Below are positions 18,364 through 26,432 of a stretch of DNA of 64,000 bases, one piece after another; position 1 is the stretch's first letter; each line of letters begins with the position of its first letter. A model generated the notes under the pieces. The model searched no databases and had not been told where the DNA came from. It worked only from the letters and a program-made list of their open reading frames with translations. The translations under genes and the position numbers were made by a program. The DNA is from Bradyrhizobium sp. CCBAU 53351 (GTDB taxonomy: Bacteria > Pseudomonadota > Alphaproteobacteria > Rhizobiales > Xanthobacteraceae). Location of the stretch: positions 6,909,501-6,973,500 of the forward strand of contig NZ_CP030059.1 of the NCBI RefSeq assembly GCF_015291745.1, in the 5' to 3' direction.

Positions 18364-18897
18364 ATGAGGATCCTGAAGCTTTCTGCGGCTGCGGCCGCGC
18401 TGCTCGCCGGCACGGCGCTCGCCGTTGCGCAATCGAGCTCGACCGTCGGCACCGGCGGTTCGTCGGCGGGCGGCGGCACCAGCAGCTCGACCGTCGGTAC
18501 CGGCGGATCTTCCGCAGGCGGCAGCGGGTCGGGCTCGGCCTCGACGCTCGGCACCGGCGGCTCGTCGGCCGGCGGCGGCACCAGCAGCTCGAGCGTGGGC
18601 ACGGGCGGCTCGGCGGCGGGTAGCGGCTCGGGCAGCGGCTCGGCTTCGACACTCGGCACCGGTGGTTCATCGGCCGGCGGCGGCAAGAGCTCGTCCAGCG
18701 TGGGCACCGGTGGCTCGGCGGCTGGCAGTGGCTCCAACTCCGCATCGACCGTCGGCACCGGCGGCTCGTCGGCCGGCGACGGCAAGAGCGGCTCGACGGT
18801 CGGCGCAGCCGGCTCGTCTGCGGGTCACGCCAGCGACATGGGCATGGAAAAGGGCAAGGGCCACCACAAGGACGAGATGAAGAAGGACAAGAATTGA
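18364..18897 (+). CDS. Exported Gly/Ser-rich tandem-repeat protein
   Basis: A 177-residue protein. Signal peptide about 1-22 (MRILKLSAAAAALLAGTALA), then eight imperfect units of about 16 residues with core S-[ST]-[VL]-G-T-G-G-S-[SA]-A-G (residues about 24-154), then a charged tail rich in Lys, His and Met (MGMEKGKGHHKDEMKK). TGGAGGAG lies upstream of ATG 18364. The repeats lack hydrophobic core residues, so the mature protein is probably disordered or fibrous. It is first of three consecutive low-complexity exported proteins. Function unknown. Confidence 0.7.
   Translation: MRILKLSAAAAALLAGTALAVAQSSSTVGTGGSSAGGGTSSSTVGTGGSSAGGSGSGSASTLGTGGSSAGGGTSSSSVGTGGSAAGSGSGSGSASTLGTGGSSAGGGKSSSSVGTGGSAAGSGSNSASTVGTGGSSAGDGKSGSTVGAAGSSAGHASDMGMEKGKGHHKDEMKKDKN
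18433..18825 (+). repeat. Intragenic tandem repeat, eight units
   Basis: DNA encoding eight imperfect copies of the S-[ST]-[VL]-G-T-G-G-S-[SA]-A-G unit, each about 45-57 bp. Units alternate between a TVGTGGSSAGG form and a SVGTGGSAAGSGSGSG form, which suggests duplication of a two-unit block. Copy number is likely to vary between strains. Confidence 0.75.
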
Positions 18898-18957
18898 TGC
18901 CTTGACCGGGGAGCGGCAGCGATGCCGCTCCTTTGTCTTTGTTGGAGGAGAACTCGC

Positions 18958-19311
18958 ATGAACAGATCAATCAAAGCGATCGCAGTGTTGGCCTTGATGA
19001 CCGGCGCTGCTCAGGCGGCGACCGTGGAAAAGACAGGCAAGACGGCATCGGGCGAGACCTGCAAGGTCACGGTCGAAAAACATGCCGACGGCAGCATCAG
19101 CGCGGTCGGCTCATCGGGTTCAGGCACCACCGGATCAACCGCGTCGAGCGGTTCGCTGTCGAGCTCGAGCTCGGCGGGCGGATCGTCCGTGCACGTACAG
19201 GCGGGCGGCGGCAGCGTCTCGAGCTCCTCGTCGACGGCGGGCGGTCCTGGCACCACCAGCGCCAGCACCATCACCGTCAACGGATGCACGATCTCGACGT
19301 CATCCCCATAA
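18958..19311 (+). CDS. Exported Ser/Gly-rich protein
   Basis: A 117-residue exported protein: signal peptide 1-20 (MNRSIKAIAVLALMTGAAQA), a short ordered part with a cysteine (GETCKVTVEKHADGSIS), a Ser/Gly-rich low-complexity stretch, and a C-terminal ITVNGCTIST with a second cysteine that could pair with the first. TTGGAGGAG precedes ATG 18958 by 7 nt. It lies 60 bp after the repeat protein and 22 bp before the next gene, so the three are probably one operon. Confidence 0.65.
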   Translation: MNRSIKAIAVLALMTGAAQAATVEKTGKTASGETCKVTVEKHADGSISAVGSSGSGTTGSTASSGSLSSSSSAGGSSVHVQAGGGSVSSSSSTAGGPGTTSASTITVNGCTISTSSP

Positions 19312-19333
19312 GATTCACCGAGAGGATTGAAAC

Positions 19334-19762
19334 ATGAAAACTCTGCTTACGACCTCGGCGGTCGCATTGCTGCTCGCCGCCACTTCACCGGTTCTCGCCC
19401 AGAAGAGTGTCACGAGCGGAAGCGGCGGGTCGGCCGCGGCGGGCGGCACCTCCGCCTCCACAGTCGGCACCGGCGGCACCTCCACCTCGGCGACAGGCAA
19501 TACCGGCTCGTCGATCGCCGCCGGCGGAAGCGCAGCGGCCGTCGACGGCAAGACGCAGACCGGCGTCAGCACGAACAAGGGCAACGGCCCCGTGATGAAC
19601 TCCAACGCCCGGGCGCAGGCCCATGACGGCGGCACGTTCAGCCGCTCGCATACGCGCACCCAGGTCAAGGCCGGCGAGCAGGTCGGCTCGACCACCAAGA
19701 CGATGTCGCATGTGCCGGGCTCGAAGCCGACCATGTCGACGACGTCAACAACCTCGCGCTAA
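19334..19762 (+). CDS. Exported Gly/Thr/Ser-rich protein
   Basis: A 142-residue exported protein: signal peptide about 1-22 (MKTLLTTSAVALLLAATSPVLA), Gly/Ser/Thr-rich region with two STVGTGG-like units that echo the repeat protein upstream, then a basic Ser/Thr-rich tail (SRSHTRTQVKAGEQVGSTTK). Third gene of the low-complexity cluster, ended by an intrinsic terminator. Function unknown; the shared units point to descent from a common ancestor. Confidence 0.65.
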   Translation: MKTLLTTSAVALLLAATSPVLAQKSVTSGSGGSAAAGGTSASTVGTGGTSTSATGNTGSSIAAGGSAAAVDGKTQTGVSTNKGNGPVMNSNARAQAHDGGTFSRSHTRTQVKAGEQVGSTTKTMSHVPGSKPTMSTTSTTSR

Positions 19763-19774
19763 TCCTCACGACCT

Positions 19775-19804
19775 GCTGCCCGGCTCGACCGGGCAGCTTT
19801 TTTC
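19775..19804 (+). terminator. Rho-independent terminator
   Basis: Stem GCTGCCCGG/CCGGGCAGC (9 bp) with loop CTCGA, followed by six T. Ends the three-gene cluster of exported low-complexity proteins. Confidence 0.88.
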
Positions 19805-19815
19805 TTCGAGCCTGC

Positions 19816-20286
19816 TCACCCGCCGCTCAGGCTGTGGCTGATCCGCGTGACGACCCGGTCCCATTGCCGCTTCTCGGCCGCGGGATAATTGACCAGCACG
19901 CAGTGCACATAGCCCCGCGTAAAATTGCAGCGGTCGTACCAGATCTTGTCGCGCTTGATGCTGGAGACCACGAAGAAATTCGGCGTGATCCGCTTATAGA
20001 CGATGCCGGAGGGCGGATCCTTCCTGGCCAGGAATTGCGCCGGCGAAAGACCCTGCCGGTTGGAAACGGCCTGGACGGTGAGATCGGCCCTGCCGTCGGA
20101 CGTGCGAAACTGCTGGCCATAGCCGTCGGGCTTGCCGGCCATCTCCGTGAAAATCGAGACGGGAATGTCGACGGAGGTCCCCGACTCCGGAATCCGGTAG
20201 CTGCTCCAACTGTCGGCCCGGGCAACGAAGGGGGTGGCAAACAGCGCAAGGGCGGCGGCAAGGATCGTCTTAAGCATCGTCTTCAT
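19816..20286 (-). CDS. Exported protein, unknown
   Basis: A 156-residue protein with a signal peptide (MKTMLKTILAAALALFATPFVARA) and a compact mature domain (SWSSYRIPESGTSVDIPVSI..., two cysteines in DRCNFTRGYVHCVLV). It looks like a small periplasmic domain that may bind a ligand; I do not recognise a named family. Convergent with the low-complexity cluster, and 10 bp downstream of the next minus-strand gene, so probably co-transcribed with it. Confidence 0.68.
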   Translation of the reverse strand: MKTMLKTILAAALALFATPFVARADSWSSYRIPESGTSVDIPVSIFTEMAGKPDGYGQQFRTSDGRADLTVQAVSNRQGLSPAQFLARKDPPSGIVYKRITPNFFVVSSIKRDKIWYDRCNFTRGYVHCVLVNYPAAEKRQWDRVVTRISHSLSGG

Positions 20287-20296
20287 GTCGGCCTCA

Positions 20297-20515
20297 TCAG
20301 TTGCGCGGCGCCAGTTGCAGCTCCATCAGAGCGATCCGCTGCAAATTCCCGACGTTGCGCTCGCCCGCACCAGCCGTGCGCAGGATGGATTCCGCGAGCG
20401 CGTTGACGTGCGAGGCGTGCACCGGCTCCGGCAGGGTGGCAACCGCAGCTTCCAGGGCGGTCGTCATGATCTCGATCACCTCGGGGGAGAATTCAGCGTT
20501 GGAAAAGTTCTTCAT
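20297..20515 (-). CDS. Small conserved hypothetical protein
   Basis: A 72-residue acidic, helical protein (FSPEVIEIMTTALEAAVATL, HVNALAESILRTA, LQRIALMELQLAP) read from ATG 20515; ATG 20524 is a near alternative. No signal or membrane segment. Similar small proteins occur in several Bradyrhizobium genomes. It lies 10 bp upstream of the exported protein gene and 89 bp after the polysaccharide ligase-like gene. Function unknown. Confidence 0.65.
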   Translation of the reverse strand: MKNFSNAEFSPEVIEIMTTALEAAVATLPEPVHASHVNALAESILRTAGAGERNVGNLQRIALMELQLAPRN

Positions 20516-20604
20516 CGTGTGCATCGGCCGCTGGTGCGGGCCGTCGGTCAACGCCAGGAAAAAGTGGAAGTTCCTGAACGGCGCGCATCGAGCTGAACGT
20601 CCGC

Positions 20605-22164
20605 TTACGTCACGGGCTGGTAGCCCGCGAGCTGCGCCGGCTCCGCGTCCTCGCTGGCGACGGCCTGCATTCTCACATGGCTGCCGATGACGAGGCCCGT
20701 GAGCGAGAGCATGAGCCCCAGCGCGAGCGGCGCGAACAGGGCCTCTTCCTGAAACAATCCGTTGAGCAGCACGACCATGACGCCGAAGCCGGCGAGCCCC
20801 TGCGTCAAATAGCCCGACGAGGCGTAGAGGCGCCAGGCCTTGAGCGCCACCGCGAAATAGAAGGCCAGCGGCACGAAGGCGGCGATGCCCATCTGGTACA
20901 AGAGAACGCCGATCGCGCTCTCGACCGCGCCATCGATCGTGCCGGCCGCCTGCGCGGCGCTCCAGTCGATGGAGAAATAGCTGTCCGACAAATTGCCGCC
21001 GATGCCGAGGCCCCGGCCGAAGGGTCTCTGCACGAACCCGTCCAGACCACCCATCAGCCCGATGACGTGATAGTCGCCGATCTGCAGTCCGAGGCGGATC
21101 GCCAGAACCGCGAAGGCGATCATGCCGAGAAAGCCGAGCAACAAGGTCAGCACGGCGCCGATCAGCCGGGTCGCGATCCAGGCCGCAACCACGAAGATCA
21201 CCACGATGATCGCGCCCTTCACGCTGCAAAGCACCAGCAGCGGCAAGGCCGCGAGAGCCAGTAGCGGTCGTCCCACCGAGAACAGGAACAGGGCGAGAAA
21301 GCCGATCCCGTAAGCGAAGCTGATCGGGTGCATGTTCGGACCGTTGATGCGCAGCAGCTTCGACAGGCCGAACCCTTCGAGCAAGGGTGTGTTCAGAAAG
21401 TCGAAGCTGAATCGGTCCTTGAGATCGACGGGCACATTGCCGGTGGCCCTCATCTGGGCCTCCCAAACACCCGAATGGGTCGCCTTGAGCTCGTCGAAGC
21501 CCCAGAACGCATAGCCGTTGGTGATGGCCAGCCAGACATCGCGGAACACGAGCTCGACATACCCACACAGGATGAGCATGGCCGCCAGCGTCACCAGGAA
21601 CGGCGTGATGCGCACCTCGTAGGTGGCGGCCGTCAGCAGCGACAGCTGGAACAGGAACAGCGGCAGCACGATGTTGCGCAGATAGACCGCGGCCGGCTGT
21701 CCGTCCTGAATGAAGCCGATCGCGAAATACACCGACACCACGGCGAGGGTCACGACACCCCAGCGCATGATCCGGTTCACTTCAGCCGACTGATTCCTCT
21801 GGCCCAGCACGTAGAGGCCGAACGTCGCCAGCCACATGACGGAGCAGACGAGGAAATTGTAGCCCTTGATGAAGTCGAGATCGGACGGCAGCGGCACCAG
21901 CGGCGACAGGATCGAGACGAACAGGTTCTGGAAGAACAGCACGAAGATCGCGATGGCCGGCGCATAGGTCGGGACCGCCAGAACGATGGCGATGCCGACG
22001 AGGACCTCGACAGCGATAGCCAGCGCCGGATTGGCCAGATGCAGGACCGGCGCAAAGCCGATCGTGGCCGTGGCGATGCAGAACATCGCGATCATCTCAC
22101 GCAAGGCCGGCACCGATGGTTCGGCCTGCACGCTTTGATCCTGGGTCAAGTCCCCGGCGCTCAT
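20605..22164 (-). CDS. O-antigen ligase/Wzy-like polysaccharide polymerase
   Basis: A 519-residue integral membrane protein with about twelve hydrophobic segments and a large loop (about 230-290) containing GVWEAQMRATGNVP and the INGPNMHPISFAYG segment. The fold pattern matches Wzy/WaaL polymerases and ligases, which are very divergent, so family assignment rests partly on context: it is last in a three-gene minus-strand unit with a Wzc-like chain-length protein and a GH5 glycosidase. Role: polymerisation or transfer of an exported polysaccharide at the inner membrane. Confidence 0.75.
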   Translation of the reverse strand: MSAGDLTQDQSVQAEPSVPALREMIAMFCIATATIGFAPVLHLANPALAIAVEVLVGIAIVLAVPTYAPAIAIFVLFFQNLFVSILSPLVPLPSDLDFIKGYNFLVCSVMWLATFGLYVLGQRNQSAEVNRIMRWGVVTLAVVSVYFAIGFIQDGQPAAVYLRNIVLPLFLFQLSLLTAATYEVRITPFLVTLAAMLILCGYVELVFRDVWLAITNGYAFWGFDELKATHSGVWEAQMRATGNVPVDLKDRFSFDFLNTPLLEGFGLSKLLRINGPNMHPISFAYGIGFLALFLFSVGRPLLALAALPLLVLCSVKGAIIVVIFVVAAWIATRLIGAVLTLLLGFLGMIAFAVLAIRLGLQIGDYHVIGLMGGLDGFVQRPFGRGLGIGGNLSDSYFSIDWSAAQAAGTIDGAVESAIGVLLYQMGIAAFVPLAFYFAVALKAWRLYASSGYLTQGLAGFGVMVVLLNGLFQEEALFAPLALGLMLSLTGLVIGSHVRMQAVASEDAEPAQLAGYQPVT

Positions 22165-22248
22165 CGATCGTCCTTTGCAACGCGCGGAGGTGACGATAGC
22201 GGGCCGATGCGTAAGGATTCGTTAACGATAGCGGCCCGCGCCGGGCGA

Positions 22249-23388
22249 TCAGCGCCGGCCGGGCCGGGTCGCGCCGAGCAACGCCCGCATCACGTCGGGA
22301 TCGGGCCTGCCGGTGCTGCGGTCGACCAGGCCAAAGCCCTGCGCCAGCTCCCAATGCGCCCAGCCCCAGCAATGCTCCCTGGCATAAGCAGTGACCTCCG
22401 CCAGCCAGCGGAGCCGGCTTTCCCGGGGCGCGCCGGCTTTCAACACGCCGAATTCGTTGACGATGATCGGCCGCGCGAATTGCTGCTGCCATTGCAGCGC
22501 GGGCGCGAGCCAGCGATCGGCCGTCGGCTTGTCCTTGGCGGCTGTGATCGCGACATCGATCATGCCGAGCGCCTTGGTCGCGCCCCTCGCCTGCAGATCC
22601 TGGCGGATCGCCTGAACCTTGGGATCGCTGGCGTTGAGCGGATAAGGCAGATCGATGATGTCGTGCAGCGGATCCTGTGCATCCCAATGCGCCTGATGGG
22701 TGAACACCATGGGATCGTAGAAGTGGATGGCGTAGACGACGTCAGGATCCGCCAAGGGGCGGAATCGCGGCAGCGAGTCCGCGCGCTGCCAATTGACCGG
22801 ACCGACGATGAGCGTGGTCGCGGGAAGCAATTTGCGCACGAAGGCGGCGAGCGTCTCGACCTCGGTCTGCCATCTGTCCGCGTCGATATCGGGCTCGTTG
22901 AGCAGCTCGGCGAAAACGCGCTCGGCCGGATAGGATCGAATGACTCCGGCAAGCCCGGCCCAGGCCTCCTGCATCTGATGTAGCGCCGCGTCCGGATCCT
23001 CCTTGTGCAGGCGATTGAAGCGATCGCCGGGATGAAGATCGACGGAGGTGGCATAGCCGAGCGCGGTGAGCTGCTTCAGCGCCTTGTCGAGCGCGCGCAG
23101 CGTCATCTCGCGCTCTTCCTTCGATGCGAAACGAGGCATCACGCGCTCGGCCGGCACCGGCAGCCGGACATGGCTCATGCCCGACTTGCGCAATTGCTGC
23201 AGCAATTCGCGGCTCGGCACCTCGCCGTTGATCCAGCCATCGGCATTGAAGCCGCGCGACAATGCGGCGAGCCTGCCGGGTGCGACAGTCTGCGGCAGGG
23301 GCACGCAAGTTTCAGCGAAGGCCGGCGGGCTGAAGCAGATCGACAGCAGCATCGCAGCACTCAGCAGACGACGGCGCGAGCCTGTCAT
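22249..23388 (-). CDS. Glycoside hydrolase family 5 (cellulase-like)
   Basis: A 379-residue exported GH5 enzyme. Signal peptide about 1-25 (RRRLLSAAMLLSICFSPPAFA), then a TIM-barrel domain with the expected catalytic pair: acid/base Glu165 in LLNEPDID and nucleophile Glu312 in IIVNEFGVLKAG. His222 and Tyr224 in IHFYDP match the conserved active-site His/Tyr. It starts 2 bp after the Wzc-like gene ends, so it is translationally coupled to it. In EPS loci such hydrolases trim or release the beta-glucan-like polymer. Confidence 0.87.
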   Translation of the reverse strand: MTGSRRRLLSAAMLLSICFSPPAFAETCVPLPQTVAPGRLAALSRGFNADGWINGEVPSRELLQQLRKSGMSHVRLPVPAERVMPRFASKEEREMTLRALDKALKQLTALGYATSVDLHPGDRFNRLHKEDPDAALHQMQEAWAGLAGVIRSYPAERVFAELLNEPDIDADRWQTEVETLAAFVRKLLPATTLIVGPVNWQRADSLPRFRPLADPDVVYAIHFYDPMVFTHQAHWDAQDPLHDIIDLPYPLNASDPKVQAIRQDLQARGATKALGMIDVAITAAKDKPTADRWLAPALQWQQQFARPIIVNEFGVLKAGAPRESRLRWLAEVTAYAREHCWGWAHWELAQGFGLVDRSTGRPDPDVMRALLGATRPGRR

Positions 23389-23390
23389 CG

Positions 23391-25568
23391 CTAGACCGCA
23401 AGACCCAATGCGCCGCCCTCGGGGTGCGGCGCTTGCGAGCCCGCGGGCGCATGATTGACGACGAGCCCCGTCGGCACGGCCTCGTACCGCGACAATGCCG
23501 CGGTCACCCGGCGCATCGCTGCCGATCCCAGCTCGCCGGCGCGCGCCACCAGCACGATCAGATCCGCATGGGCCGCCAGCGCGATCGCGTCGGGCTGCAG
23601 GGCGAGATTGCCGGCGTGGACGATGATTAGATCGAACTCCGACCGGATATCGTCCTCAGGCCCCGCATCGGGCTTGCGGCCGGCGCTCAGCAGCTCGTCG
23701 ATCGACTGAAGTCCCGCTGTGGTCGAGCCGTCGTTCCACTCGGTCACCGGCGGCTGGTGACCTGCGAATTCGCCCTGCAGGCGGATCAGGACGCTCATCA
23801 TGCCGCGATTCACGGCGGCGCGATTCAGCGAGCGCGCGACGGTGTTGCCGCCGGCACTCTTGCCGACCGACAGCACGAGGGCGACCTTGCAGCCGCGCGC
23901 CGGCACGCGATCGATCCGCTCGAGCAGCGGCCGCAGATGGGCACTGAGATCGAGCTCGGCGGAGGTCGCGATCGGCCTTTGCCAGACGGTGTTGGTCGCG
24001 GTCGCCGGTGCCAGATCGGGGATGCGAGCCCAGACCGGAAGCTGCGGCATCGTCTCGGGACGGGTTGCGTCAGCGGCCGGAGGTTGAGCTTGAGGCTGAA
24101 CTTGCGGCTGGACTCGAGGCTGGACTTGCCGGCCTCGCGTGTTCTCCGCCGCGGCCTGCATGGGAGCTTCAGCAGGCGCGGACTGGTCGGACAGGCTCGT
24201 CATCACCGCGACGGCGGCGGTCGATGTCAAGAGCGAGCCGATCGCCAGCGCCGCCAGCAGCAGCGCCAGCGGCGGGCGCGTCGAGCGCAGCGGCGGAATG
24301 GCGGGTGACGCGATCTTGGTCTGCGACGCCTGCAGCTGACGCTGCTCGTTGGTGGTCTTGAACCGCGACAGGAACTGCTCGTAGATGTTGCGGTTGGCGT
24401 CGGCGTCGCGCTGCAACTCCTGCAACTTCACCAGCGCCTGGCCATCGACCAGCATCTGCGTCTCGACCGATTTGAGCTGCTTTTCCAGAGCGTTCTGCTG
24501 CTCCAGCTGAGCTTCATATTCGGACTTGGCGGTTTCGATGTTCTTCTTCCGCTCGACCTCGATCTGCCGGTTGATGTCGGCGAGCTGGCTGTAGGAGATC
24601 GCGAGGTCGGGATGGCGGTCGCCATACACCGCCTTCTTCTGCGCGATCTGGTCGTTCAGGGTCGAGCGCTGGGCCCGCAGCATGCTGAGGAGATCCTGCT
24701 TCACCGGCCCTTCGACATTGGCCTTGAGATCGCGCTGCACCTGCTCGTAGCGCGCCTTTGCTTCCTCGGTGCGAAGACGCGCGGCGGAGACCTGCTGGTT
24801 GAGATCGGTCACCCGCAATTGCTGCGTGGTGGAATCCTTGCCGGCATTGAGGATCTTGTGCTCGAGCCTGAAGGCGGCGACGGCGTCTTCGGAGGCGCGC
24901 AGGCGCTCGTTCAATATCTTGAGCCGGTCCTTGAGCCAGTCGGCCGCCTCGTCCGTGGCCTCGGTGCGGACCCGGCCCTGGCTCGCGACGAACGCCTCGG
25001 CGATCGCGTTGGCATAGTAGGCAGCGCGGTCCGGGCGGTTCGAGGTGAAGGAGATCGCGATGACATAGGTGAGCCCGCGGCGCGTGATCTCGAGGCGGCT
25101 GCGGAATTTTTCGAGCAGGCGCGTCATCTCGGTGTGACCGCCCGCGATGTCGTCGTCCTCGGCGATCTTGAGCTGTTCGATCAGGGGGCGGAGAAAGCCG
25201 TCCGACTTGGCGATCTCGATCTGGCTCTGCAGCGCCGCGGCGTCCTGGCCGATGCCCGGCAAGACGTCCTGCTCCGTCGTGACACGCAGCTCCCGGGGAT
25301 CGAGCACGACCAGCGCCGTCGCGGCATAACGGACCGGCAGAACCATGAGAACGATGACGCCAAGAGCAAACAGCGCCACCGCCAGGGTGAGAATGCGCCG
25401 GCCGTTCTCGCGCAGGAAAGAGAGTGCTCCGGAGACGGTCAGCGATCCCTTGATCAGCCCCGGCGCAGCGGCGTCGGCCTTCGGCCTCGCAGCCCGCGGC
25501 GCTTCCCACGAAGCCGCAGGCTCCGTCGGGGCGATGCTTCGCGGAGATGCGCGGCTACCGAACGCCAT
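23391..25568 (-). CDS. Wzc/GumC-like polysaccharide chain-length protein with degenerate kinase domain
   Basis: A 725-residue inner-membrane protein. A first TM segment (about 55-75) and a second (about 445-465) flank a long periplasmic region with the Wzz domain and coiled coils (about 190-420), as in GumC/ExoP. The C-terminal domain resembles a BY-kinase but is degenerate: the P-loop region reads VLSVGKSAGGNTVARSL (K570), the Walker A' segment reads VLIRLQGE without the usual Asp, and Walker B reads FDLIIVHAG with His in place of Asp. No C-terminal tyrosine cluster. Likely controls chain length and export without autophosphorylation. First gene of the EPS unit. Confidence 0.85.
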   Translation of the reverse strand: MAFGSRASPRSIAPTEPAASWEAPRAARPKADAAAPGLIKGSLTVSGALSFLRENGRRILTLAVALFALGVIVLMVLPVRYAATALVVLDPRELRVTTEQDVLPGIGQDAAALQSQIEIAKSDGFLRPLIEQLKIAEDDDIAGGHTEMTRLLEKFRSRLEITRRGLTYVIAISFTSNRPDRAAYYANAIAEAFVASQGRVRTEATDEAADWLKDRLKILNERLRASEDAVAAFRLEHKILNAGKDSTTQQLRVTDLNQQVSAARLRTEEAKARYEQVQRDLKANVEGPVKQDLLSMLRAQRSTLNDQIAQKKAVYGDRHPDLAISYSQLADINRQIEVERKKNIETAKSEYEAQLEQQNALEKQLKSVETQMLVDGQALVKLQELQRDADANRNIYEQFLSRFKTTNEQRQLQASQTKIASPAIPPLRSTRPPLALLLAALAIGSLLTSTAAVAVMTSLSDQSAPAEAPMQAAAENTRGRQVQPRVQPQVQPQAQPPAADATRPETMPQLPVWARIPDLAPATATNTVWQRPIATSAELDLSAHLRPLLERIDRVPARGCKVALVLSVGKSAGGNTVARSLNRAAVNRGMMSVLIRLQGEFAGHQPPVTEWNDGSTTAGLQSIDELLSAGRKPDAGPEDDIRSEFDLIIVHAGNLALQPDAIALAAHADLIVLVARAGELGSAAMRRVTAALSRYEAVPTGLVVNHAPAGSQAPHPEGGALGLAV

Positions 25569-25645
25569 GGGGTTGGACTCGAAATCAACTGACTGTCATA
25601 GCTCAAAGGCTTTTCACACCGTAAATATCCATGGTTAACCGGCGG

Positions 25646-26293
25646 TTACGGCCGGCGCGAAGCCGTCATGGTGCGCGGCTTGGCTGGGCCGGCGACCAGG
25701 GGCGCTCTGGGTATGGCGCCCTCGAGCTCGACATCGCCAAGCAGGCAGGACCGCAGGGTCTCGATCTCCGGGCAATCGGCGGTCCCGAGCGGGCCGATCA
25801 GGAAGCCGCGCTCCAGAGGCTCGCATTTGTAGCCTGGACAGCGCTGCACCCGGTCCGCGATCACGACATCGACCTTGCCTTCGAGCAGCTCGTGCAGCCC
25901 CGCCGGCTGACTGATGCGGATGGCGAGCTGCGGCTCGGCGCGGCGGAACCGGGCCAGGCGCGTACGCAGCCCGTCGACGGCAAAACTGGCGTGAAGCCCG
26001 ATATGAAGCAAAGCAGTGACGCCATCGGGCTTGAGCTCGGCGGTGGCCTCGGCAAGGCAACGAAACGCCTGACGGACCTGCTCCAGATAGGTCTCGCCGG
26101 CCGACGTCAGAATGACCTGCCGTGTCCGGCGCTCGAACAGCTGCACCCCCAGCCGCTCCTCCAGCAGGCGGACCTGCTGGCTGACCGCACCGGCCGTGAC
26201 ATGCAGCTCGTGGGAGGCCTGCTTGAAGCTGAGATGACGGGCGGCGGCCTCGAAGGCACGCAGGGCATTGAGTGGCGGCAGAAGATACGTCAT
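25646..26293 (-). CDS. LysR family regulator, C-terminally short
   Basis: A 215-residue GcvA-like LysR protein. The HTH (PLNALRAFEAAARHLSFKQA..., TAGAVSQQVRLLEERLGVQL) and linker are intact, and the effector domain begins normally, but the protein stops about 80-100 residues before the family's usual 290-310. The last 25 residues look unrelated to LysR. ATG 26293 has CCGGAG upstream. It may be a truncated remnant or a naturally short form. It diverges from an MFS carrier and lies 77 bp upstream of the Wzc-like gene on the same strand. Confidence 0.7.
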   Translation of the reverse strand: MTYLLPPLNALRAFEAAARHLSFKQASHELHVTAGAVSQQVRLLEERLGVQLFERRTRQVILTSAGETYLEQVRQAFRCLAEATAELKPDGVTALLHIGLHASFAVDGLRTRLARFRRAEPQLAIRISQPAGLHELLEGKVDVVIADRVQRCPGYKCEPLERGFLIGPLGTADCPEIETLRSCLLGDVELEGAIPRAPLVAGPAKPRTMTASRRP

Positions 26294-26432
26294 GGCCGGC
26301 TCCGGACGATGCGGGGGGGAGACCGGCAGGATGCATGAGTTTCGCTCGCGCGACAAAAGAGAAATCCTGCTTTGTCGCCGGCGACGGCGAGCGATACCCC
26401 AGGGCCGACCCTAGCGCAGCCCGAGGAAACCA

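Noticed and set aside
18433..19600. Regular repeats that might look like a CRISPR array
   Set aside because: The repeats are in frame, encode Gly/Ser units, vary in length and have no unique spacers. No cas genes are present.
21328..22983. 551-codon plus-strand frame opposite the Wzy-like and GH5 genes
   Set aside because: Antisense to two well-supported genes; low-complexity charged sequence without recognisable fold.
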